A stretch of 64,000 nucleotides of DNA. It comes from Mucilaginibacter daejeonensis. Lineage in GTDB: Bacteria; Bacteroidota; Bacteroidia; Sphingobacteriales; Sphingobacteriaceae. The DNA is taken from contig NZ_CP086068.1 of assembly GCF_020783335.1 (NCBI RefSeq), positions 558,001 to 622,000 of the forward strand, written 5' to 3'. Below are positions 58,539 through 64,000 of this stretch, in pieces. The notes beneath the pieces are model-generated. The model ran no database searches and had not been told where the DNA came from. It saw only the letters and a program-made list of their open reading frames with translations. Numbering within the stretch: the first letter of the stretch is position 1; each line of letters starts with the position of its first letter. The translations under genes and the position numbers were made by a program.

Positions 58539-59120
58539 TCAAAAGGTCTTTACCAGGTTCCAGAATATCTTTTTGTTGTCAACGCTGGTCATCATTTCTT
58601 CAAAGGCAAAGGTGTGCAAGGCCATCACGTTGCCCAACTGCTGGATCTGGTGGGCAGTAAGCGTATCAATGCCGGCGGGATGGGCTTTGGCGCCCAGTAT
58701 CAACAACTTCACCGGGGCAAAAAAGGCCAGCAGGTCGGTCCAGCCTTTGCCGTTCACGGCGGCCATGTTCAACAGGGCTATATCGTCCTCGGTATAATTG
58801 ATGCGGGCCAGCGTGCTCATGAGCGGGGTAAGGTGCTCATCAACAATGTGCAGGGCCGAGGGGTAGTGCGTGAGTATCAACAGTTTCTTTTTGTTACCAC
58901 CCATATACTTGAACGTTAATACAGGCGTTTCAACAGCAGGTGCAACCGGCTCTGGTTTGGCTGGCTCTGGCGCTGCGGCAGCCGGAACCACAGGTTCAGC
59001 CTCGCTCACAACAGGCGAGGCAGGCTCTGCAGAAAGATAAGCGGTCCTGTCGGCAGGGAGCAGATACAATTCATCTTGCAGGAAATGGGTCAGCAGTGCC
59101 GTAGAGGTGTCAGCTTTCAC
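58539..59120 (-). CDS. Hypothetical protein co-transcribed with rdgB
   Basis: A protein of about 193 residues. The frame extends to a TTG at 59138, but that codon overlaps a perfect promoter element, so GTG 59120 is taken as start. Residues about 35-70 are a Pro/Glu/Ala linker; the C-terminal about 115 residues form an alpha/beta domain (K-L-L-I-L-T-H-Y, D-I-A-L-L-N-M-A, V-K-L-L-I-L-G-A-K-A-H-P-A-G). That last segment is vaguely like the DNA polymerase III psi fold, but this is weak. The function is unknown. Confidence 0.6.
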   Translation of the reverse strand: MKADTSTALLTHFLQDELYLLPADRTAYLSAEPASPVVSEAEPVVPAAAAPEPAKPEPVAPAVETPVLTFKYMGGNKKKLLILTHYPSALHIVDEHLTPLMSTLARINYTEDDIALLNMAAVNGKGWTDLLAFFAPVKLLILGAKAHPAGIDTLTAHQIQQLGNVMALHTFAFEEMMTSVDNKKIFWNLVKTF

Positions 59121-59135
59121 TTTAACAAATTTTAA

Positions 59136-59143
59136 CAAAAATA
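59136..59143 (-). promoter_or_regulatory. Candidate -7 element for the hypothetical-rdgB operon
   Basis: TATTTTTG on the minus strand, 15 bases before GTG 59120. It overlaps the alternative TTG start, which argues against that start. Confidence 0.45.
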
Positions 59144-59303
59144 ACTAAAGCATCCGAGCCTTTATGGTCATATTCGCATATTATTATGCCACAGGGATAT
59201 GATCGCAAATAGATGACGCCCAAATGCGAAATTTTTGCGAAATTCGGAGGTTTATTTTAAGCCGATGCGCCAACAGGGCGGCATCGGGACAATCAAGGTG
59301 TAC

Positions 59304-60695
59304 ATGAGAAAATTTGGTATATTTTTAATTATCGGTCTGCTGTTCACGGTCACAATGGCGCACGCGCAGCAACGCGTTACGCTGGATAAAGTGGCCGGAG
59401 TAGTAGGCGGAAGCGTTATCTTACAATCAGACATCGAACTACAATACGCACAGAACCTGGCTCAGGGCATGACCCCCGACCCTAACTTTAAGTGTATGAT
59501 CCTGAACAGGCTGCTCATTCAAAAGCTGCTGGCTCAACAGGCGGTGATCGATAGCGTGACCGTGAGCGAGGATGATGTGGACAATAACATTGATCGCCGC
59601 ATGCGCAGTATGATGCAGCGTGCCGGTGGTCAGGACAGGTTAGAGCAGTTCCTGGGCCGTTCGCTGATCCAGTACAAAGATGAGATCCGTTCAGACATCA
59701 AAGAAGGTATGATTGCCGAGAAGATGCAGGCTAAGATCACCGAAAAGACCAGCGTTACCCCTCAAGAGGTGAAACGTTACTTTGATAACATCCCTAAAGA
59801 TAGCTTGCCATCATACAACAAAGAGGTAGAGGTGGGTGAGATCGTTTTTCAACCTAAATTGAATAAGGAAGAGAAGCAATTTTATAAAGAGAAAGCAGAG
59901 GCCCTGCGTACCCGTGTGAAGAACGGTGAGGACTTTGGTAACATTGCCCGCCTGTACTCGCAGGATCCTGGCTCAGCCGCCGAGGGTGGCGACTTAGGCT
60001 TTTTTGACCGTAACACCATGGCCAAAGAATTTACGGCCAACGCATTTAAACTAAAGGCGGGTGAGATATCGCCTGTGTTCGAAACAGAGTTCGGCTTCCA
60101 CTTTTTGCAGGTGATCGAGCGCCGCGGCGAGCAGGTACACGCGCGCCACGTACTGATCATGCCGGTGGTAACGCCAGCCAGTTTACAACGTGCCAAGGCC
60201 AAGGCCGATAGTGTTTACACGCTGATCACCAAAAACAAACAGATCGACTTTTCGACCGCTGCTTCGGTGTACTCTGACAACAAAGAGTCGAAATATAACG
60301 GTGGTATGTTGATGATGGAAGATAACGTGACCGCCCGTACCACACTGATCCCTACCGATAAGCTTGACCCTGCCGTGGCCCTGATCGTTGATACCATGAA
60401 GGTGAACGAGATATCGATGCCGCACCAGTTCACTGATCAGCAAGGCAAACAAACATATAAGATACACTACCTGCGCTCGGTGACCGATGCGCATAAGGCT
60501 AACTTAGCCCAAGATCTTCCTAAACTGAAGGTCGTGGCGCAGAACGAAAAGGTGACCAAAACCGTGAACGAGTGGTTCGAGAAGAAGAGAAAGAACACTT
60601 TCGTTCGCATCGACCCTGAGTTTCAATCATGCCCTCAGTTGAAGGATTGGGTGAATAATAAGGAAACTGCTACCTCTGCTCAAGCTAAGCCATAA
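59304..60695 (+). CDS. surA: SurA-like peptidyl-prolyl cis-trans isomerase (periplasmic chaperone)
   Basis: A protein of about 463 residues from ATG 59304 (signal peptide basic-hydrophobic-A-H-A-Q); upstream in-frame TTG 59235 and ATG 59265 give no signal peptide. Residues about 20-160 are the SurA N-domain (D-K-V-A-G-V-V-G-G-S-V-I-L-Q-S-D-I-E). Two parvulin domains follow: about 160-270 (A-R-L-Y-S-Q-D-P-G-S-A-A-E-G-G-D-L-G-F-F, complete) and about 280-390 (degenerate). It assists folding of outer-membrane proteins. It lies 9 bases before the MoxR gene. Confidence 0.87.
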   Translation: MRKFGIFLIIGLLFTVTMAHAQQRVTLDKVAGVVGGSVILQSDIELQYAQNLAQGMTPDPNFKCMILNRLLIQKLLAQQAVIDSVTVSEDDVDNNIDRRMRSMMQRAGGQDRLEQFLGRSLIQYKDEIRSDIKEGMIAEKMQAKITEKTSVTPQEVKRYFDNIPKDSLPSYNKEVEVGEIVFQPKLNKEEKQFYKEKAEALRTRVKNGEDFGNIARLYSQDPGSAAEGGDLGFFDRNTMAKEFTANAFKLKAGEISPVFETEFGFHFLQVIERRGEQVHARHVLIMPVVTPASLQRAKAKADSVYTLITKNKQIDFSTAASVYSDNKESKYNGGMLMMEDNVTARTTLIPTDKLDPAVALIVDTMKVNEISMPHQFTDQQGKQTYKIHYLRSVTDAHKANLAQDLPKLKVVAQNEKVTKTVNEWFEKKRKNTFVRIDPEFQSCPQLKDWVNNKETATSAQAKP

Positions 60696-60704
60696 CAGCT
60701 ACAT

Positions 60705-61670
60705 ATGCCAGCATACCGTTCAGACGTTGAAGCCGCCGACGCACTCAAGCAGGCCTATCATGACATCAAGGCCGAGATCGGTAAAGTGATCATTGGCCAG
60801 GATGAGGTGATCCGCTCGGTGCTGATCTCGGTGTTCAGCAATGGGCACTGTTTGCTGGTAGGAGTTCCGGGCCTGGCCAAAACTTTGCTGGTGCAAACCA
60901 TATCGCAGGTGCTTGACCTTGACTTTAACCGTATACAGTTTACGCCCGATCTGATGCCGTCAGACATCATTGGTGCCGAGATACTGGGCGAGGACAGGCA
61001 TTTCAAATTCGTTAAAGGACCTATTTTCTCCAACATCGTACTGGCCGACGAGATCAACCGTACGCCGCCCAAAACGCAGGCCGCCTTATTAGAGGCCATG
61101 CAGGAGAAAGCCGTTACAGCCGCCGGCGTTACGCACAAGTTACAGCAGCCCTTTTTTGTGCTGGCTACCCAGAATCCTATAGAGCAGGAAGGGACCTACC
61201 CATTGCCGGAGGCACAGTTAGATCGTTTTATGTTCAATGTGACATTGGGCTACCCTACCTTTGCCGAAGAACTACAGGTAGTGAAGAACACTACAGGCAC
61301 CAATAAGGCGCAGCCTAATAAAGTGATCGGTGCGGCCGAGATCGTGGCGTTCCAGCAATTGGTGCGTAACATACCGGTAAGTGATAACGTGCTGGAATAC
61401 GCCGTACGCATGGTGTCCAGAACGCGTCCGCAGGGTGAGTTGGCCACTGCCGATATCAAACGCTACCTGAACTGGGGAGCAGGCCCACGTGCCTCGCAGT
61501 TCCTGGTATTGGGTGCCAAGTGCCATGCGGTGATCAGCGGCAAGTATTCGCCCGATATTGAGGATGTACAGGCCGTAGCCAAACCTATCCTTCGCCACCG
61601 CATCGTACGCAGCTACCACGCCGAGGCCGAAGGCTTAAGCACTGATCAGATCATCGAAAAGCTTTTTTAA
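60705..61670 (+). CDS. MoxR-type AAA+ ATPase
   Basis: A 321-residue AAA+ protein: Walker A G-V-P-G-L-A-K-T (53-60), Walker B L-A-D-E-I-N-R-T-P-P-K-T-Q-A-A-L-L-E-A-M, sensor A-T-Q-N-P-I-E-Q-E-G-T-Y-P-L-P-E-A-Q-L-D-R-F. MoxR proteins act as chaperones for metal insertion or complex assembly, usually with DUF58 and VWA partners; none follows here, since a convergent gene comes next. The closest neighbour is the SurA-like gene, likely in the same operon. Confidence 0.9.
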   Translation: MPAYRSDVEAADALKQAYHDIKAEIGKVIIGQDEVIRSVLISVFSNGHCLLVGVPGLAKTLLVQTISQVLDLDFNRIQFTPDLMPSDIIGAEILGEDRHFKFVKGPIFSNIVLADEINRTPPKTQAALLEAMQEKAVTAAGVTHKLQQPFFVLATQNPIEQEGTYPLPEAQLDRFMFNVTLGYPTFAEELQVVKNTTGTNKAQPNKVIGAAEIVAFQQLVRNIPVSDNVLEYAVRMVSRTRPQGELATADIKRYLNWGAGPRASQFLVLGAKCHAVISGKYSPDIEDVQAVAKPILRHRIVRSYHAEAEGLSTDQIIEKLF

Positions 61671-61697
61671 CGTTTCAACGTCATCTTGACCATACTA

Positions 61698-61738
61698 AAA
61701 AGGAAAAGGCTTACCAGTTACGATAAGCCTTTCCTTTT
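61698..61738. terminator. Bidirectional terminator between MoxR and the GDSL lipoprotein gene
   Basis: AAGGAAAAGGCTTA and TAAGCCTTTCCTT pair with one bulge around a ten-base loop, with A- and T-rich flanks; it serves the convergent genes. Confidence 0.8.
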
Positions 61739-61762
61739 GTATATGTATGCTATAGGGGCTTG

Positions 61763-62551
61763 TTAGTATCCGGCAACTGTTTTAAGTACCGGCGAGGTCA
61801 TCATGGTCTGGTATACCAGGTTGTGGCCTCGATTGTTCAGGTGTACACCATCACCCGCGTTGTAAATGCGCTGCATGGCGTATGATGGGGTGGCCAGCTT
61901 CATAAAGTAGTTATGTACGTTCTGCGGAAAATCACTTACCAGTTTATCGTTCAAGATCTTTAAGCGGTTACGCATAGCTGCCTGGTTAAAGTTACGTGGC
62001 TGTGTGCCGGTAAGCAGGTAGCTCGATCGTGCCGATGCCACGAGCCTGATGATGGTACGGTAGTTCTTCAATATCTCCTCATCGCGGTAGTTAGCAGCGA
62101 TATCATTGCTCGGCAGGTTAATGATCACCAGGTCGGGCTGATATTTGAGTGCTGCGGTAACATTGGCGTTGGTATCAGGCCTTGGGCGGTTAGGGATAGC
62201 GCTCAACTGGCCCGTAGGCATCAGTTGATAGGTGGTATAACCGCCTATACCCAGGTTAATGATCTTGACGTTCTTTTTATCCTTGGTCATGCGCAGTTTT
62301 AACCGGCCTACCCAGCACGAGTCGGGGCTGGTAGCGCCAAAACCTGCGGCTGTGGAGGAGCCAAGTATAACGATCACCTTATTGCTCGTATCCTTTGCCG
62401 GTTTAGAGGCATCATCTGATGGTTTGGTAGGGATATTTACCGGACTGTAAGGTGAATTTAACGCGTCATCTGTCAGCGATGCTTTTTTGCAAGCCGAGAG
62501 AACAACGATCAGAACGGAAAATAAAATAACAATTGATCTATAGCGTAACAT
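61763..62551 (-). CDS. SGNH/GDSL hydrolase lipoprotein
   Basis: A 262-residue lipoprotein from ATG 62551 (an upstream GTG at 62566 is less likely): V-V-L-S-A-C lipobox, a Lys/Ser/Asp/Thr linker, then an SGNH fold. Block I reads I-L-G-S-S-T-A-A-G-F-G (Gly-Ser-Ser in place of Gly-Asp-Ser), block III N-L-P-S-N-D, and the C-terminal D-G-V-H-L-N supplies Asp/His. It is a predicted surface or periplasmic esterase or acetylesterase; the substrate is unknown. It is unrelated in detail to the CE12 enzymes at the start of the window. Confidence 0.82.
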   Translation of the reverse strand: MLRYRSIVILFSVLIVVLSACKKASLTDDALNSPYSPVNIPTKPSDDASKPAKDTSNKVIVILGSSTAAGFGATSPDSCWVGRLKLRMTKDKKNVKIINLGIGGYTTYQLMPTGQLSAIPNRPRPDTNANVTAALKYQPDLVIINLPSNDIAANYRDEEILKNYRTIIRLVASARSSYLLTGTQPRNFNQAAMRNRLKILNDKLVSDFPQNVHNYFMKLATPSYAMQRIYNAGDGVHLNNRGHNLVYQTMMTSPVLKTVAGY

Positions 62552-62566
62552 TTTATTTCGGGGCAC

Positions 62567-62985
62567 ACAAATTTATATTTTTTTTAGATCAATCAAATAG
62601 GTGTACTCAGTATTATGGTCTACCTATTCGGTTGGTGATCAGTGGCGTAGGTTGGCTGGATGTAGAAAATACTGCAACGCCGATACCATACATTCGATAG
62701 TAAGATACATTCCGAAAAAATAATTATAAAAGCTCAAAATGGAACGAATTTGAGGCGTTATTGAACTTGCTATTTAATATAAAAGATATCAAAGTTTGCT
62801 GGTAAAGAAGATCGTTCGGGAAGGATTTTCTCAATGTGGGGAATATCGGTCCCAATACGTTCGTTCGATTCTCATTTCTACGCATTTTCCGCGCGCCGTG
62901 TTTTACTTGTAATTTGATAATTTAATAAATAATTAAAACCTGTAGTGGTCAGCAACTGTTCAAGTGTTAATTAAACATCTACCAT
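62567..62985. other. Divergent intergenic region
   Basis: About 420 AT-rich bases between the GDSL lipoprotein and the YciE/YciF-like gene. No credible gene, RNA or perfect TAnnTTTG element was found; TTGTAATTTGATAAT near 62909 is a near-match. Confidence 0.55.
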
Positions 62986-63531
62986 ATGGCAACCACAAAG
63001 GCAAAAAAAGAAGAGACCACAGAGAATGTGGAAGAGTCGGCATTGAAGGAATTATTTGTTGACGAATTAAAAGACATTTACTGGGCAGAGAAGCACTTAT
63101 CGAAAGCCCTGACCAAGTTAGCTAAAGCCGCTACTTCAGATGAGTTGCGCAGTGCTTTGGAGACCCATAAAGAAGAGACCGACAACCAGGTGACCCGTTT
63201 GGAGGAGGTATTCAAGATAGTTGATGAAAAAGCTTCAGCCAAAAAATGTGATGCGATGGAAGGCCTGATCGAGGAATCAGAAAGCATCGTGAGCGATACT
63301 GAAGATGGCAGCATGACCCGTGATGTGGGCATCATTTCGGCCGCACAAAAATCAGAGCATTATGAGATTGCTTCATATGGTACGCTGCGCACCCTGGCCA
63401 ATACCTTGGGCTACAGCGAAGCAGCCGAACTGCTTGACCAAACACTGGCCGAGGAGAAAAAGACCGACGAGTTGCTGACACAACTGGCCGAGAACCTGAT
63501 CAATGCATCGGCCAAGACCGAGAAAGCATAA
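62986..63531 (+). CDS. YciE/YciF-like ferritin-fold protein (DUF892)
   Basis: A 181-residue protein. After a charged Lys/Glu N terminus (about 20 residues) comes L-F-V-D-E-L-K-D-I-Y-W-A-E-K-H-L, the DUF892 signature, then helices with E-x-x-x-H (L-E-T-H-K-E-E) and E-H-Y-E-I-A-S-Y-G, which give the ferritin-like di-iron ligands. Family members are stress-induced; some bind iron with ferroxidase activity. A single-gene unit with a terminator. Confidence 0.88.
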   Translation: MATTKAKKEETTENVEESALKELFVDELKDIYWAEKHLSKALTKLAKAATSDELRSALETHKEETDNQVTRLEEVFKIVDEKASAKKCDAMEGLIEESESIVSDTEDGSMTRDVGIISAAQKSEHYEIASYGTLRTLANTLGYSEAAELLDQTLAEEKKTDELLTQLAENLINASAKTEKA

Positions 63532-63568
63532 GTGTTGAATAGTTAAAGCCCCTTGCTTCGGCAAGAAT

Positions 63569-63607
63569 GAACGCCTCCTGACCATGTCTGTGAGGCGTTT
63601 CATTTTT
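63569..63607 (+). terminator. Terminator after the DUF892 gene
   Basis: AACGCCTC (63570-63577) and GAGGCGTT (63592-63599) form an 8-bp stem with a 14-base loop, followed by a T-rich tail. Confidence 0.75.
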
Positions 63608-63659
63608 TAAACGCACGCCTGATCTATGAGCCGTAACTAAATTTGTTAGCAAAACTCTT

Positions 63660-63667
63660 TATATTTG
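63660..63667 (+). promoter_or_regulatory. Candidate -7 element for pdeM
   Basis: TATATTTG is a perfect -7 match ending 12 bases before ATG 63680, implying a very short leader. TTTG at 63642 is too close for a standard -33 element. Confidence 0.45.
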
Positions 63668-63679
63668 TGCCCACATAAA

Positions 63680-64000
63680 ATGATGAGTGCAGATACGACC
63701 TTGATGGTAATGGGAGAGGAGCTGTTATTGGTGCCCGAAAGAGCTATTTTTTGGATACAGCATCAGGTGTTGATCGTGGCCGATGTGCATTTGGGCAAGG
63801 TGGGCCATTTCCGTAAAGCTGGTATAGCCGTACCGCAGCAGATCGGGCATGAGGACCTGGCTTGTTTGACCCGGCTCATCAACCGTTTACAGCCTCAAAA
63901 GATATGGTTCCTGGGTGATCTGTTCCATAGCGATATGAACGCCGACTGGCAGCACTTTGCCAACTGGCGCCGGCAATACCCAGATATCATGATGCAGCTG
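63680..64000 (+). CDS. pdeM: Ligase-associated metallophosphoesterase PdeM, 3' partial
   Basis: The last 321 bases encode 107 residues of a gene that continues past the window. The start Met-Met-Ser-Ala-Asp is followed by L-L-L-V-P-E-R-A-I-F-W, then V-A-D-V-H-L-G-K-V-G-H-F-R-K-A-G-I-A-V-P, the hallmark of the ligase-associated DNA-damage-response endonuclease/phosphoesterase PdeM, and W-F-L-G-D-L-F-H-S-D with the next metal ligands. In many bacteria it is found with an ATP-dependent ligase and Lhr-type helicase; those would lie beyond the window if present. ATG-ATG gives starts at 63680 or 63683. Confidence 0.85.
   Translation, partial: MMSADTTLMVMGEELLLVPERAIFWIQHQVLIVADVHLGKVGHFRKAGIAVPQQIGHEDLACLTRLINRLQPQKIWFLGDLFHSDMNADWQHFANWRRQYPDIMMQL

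Overview
The window is chromosomal DNA from a member of the Bacteroidetes, most likely family Sphingobacteriaceae (Mucilaginibacter/Pedobacter-like). The evidence is TonB-dependent receptors with carboxypeptidase-regulatory-like domains, DUF5683, DUF6600 and OstA-like proteins, a lepB with a long insertion, a fused CrtYcd lycopene cyclase, and many promoter elements that fit the Bacteroidetes -7 consensus TAnnTTTG. Gene density is high, and no rRNA, insertion sequence, prophage or CRISPR array was seen.

Layout. 1-5.2 kb: a pectin (rhamnogalacturonan I) degradation locus with three CE12-type acetylesterases, a PL22 oligogalacturonate lyase and a GH105 unsaturated glycuronyl hydrolase. 5.3-9.5 kb: a TonB-dependent receptor, a PQQ/sorbosone-dehydrogenase-like lipoprotein and an FMN reductase on the minus strand. 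9.7-14 kb: a housekeeping run parA-parB-DUF5683-dapB-lepB. 14-20 kb: DUF5675, lipoamide dehydrogenase, a DoxX-like membrane protein and a CocE/NonD hydrolase. 19.8-23.7 kb: a carotenoid locus, with crtB, a hypothetical gene, crtYcd and a cytochrome b5-like gene tightly coupled on the minus strand and crtI divergent; crtZ lies apart at 35 kb. 24-36 kb: CsbD, an outer-membrane beta-barrel receptor, two oxidoreductases, an M1 peptidase, a UBP zinc finger, a GT39 glycosyltransferase and a PfkB kinase. 36.1 kb: tRNA-Asn followed by an AT-rich gene-free stretch. 36.6-43.3 kb: a PAS/GAF sensor without a kinase ATPase domain, a divergent HxlR regulator/NmrA reductase pair, membrane and phosphoesterase genes, and EcsC. 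43.3-50.5 kb: LigD, a GT4 glycosyltransferase, a SulP transporter, a tiny lipoprotein and a thioredoxin. 50.5-64 kb: a DUF6600 protein with a Gln/Arg repeat tail, a 2OG-Fe(II) oxygenase, tilS, an OstA-like protein, rdgB, a SurA-like isomerase, a MoxR ATPase, a GDSL lipoprotein, a YciE/YciF-like protein and the start of pdeM.

How genes work together. The first five genes would deacetylate, cleave and saccharify rhamnogalacturonan fragments in the periplasm. The crt genes lead from GGPP through phytoene, lycopene and beta-carotene, with CrtZ hydroxylating toward zeaxanthin. The par genes segregate the chromosome, and a parS-like site lies in dapB.

No certain new defence or mobile system was found. 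The most interesting items are: overlapping divergent promoters with an operator-like palindrome between hxlR and the NmrA gene; an orphan multi-PAS/GAF/DHp protein with the phospho-acceptor histidine but no catalytic domain; a hypothetical protein with two apparent Sm-like repeats; divergent, apparently leaderless promoters between tilS and the OstA-like gene; a translationally coupled b5-like gene in the crt operon; a possible leader peptide before sulP; and two small genes (34 and 56 codons). All functional calls rest on reading motifs, with no database search.
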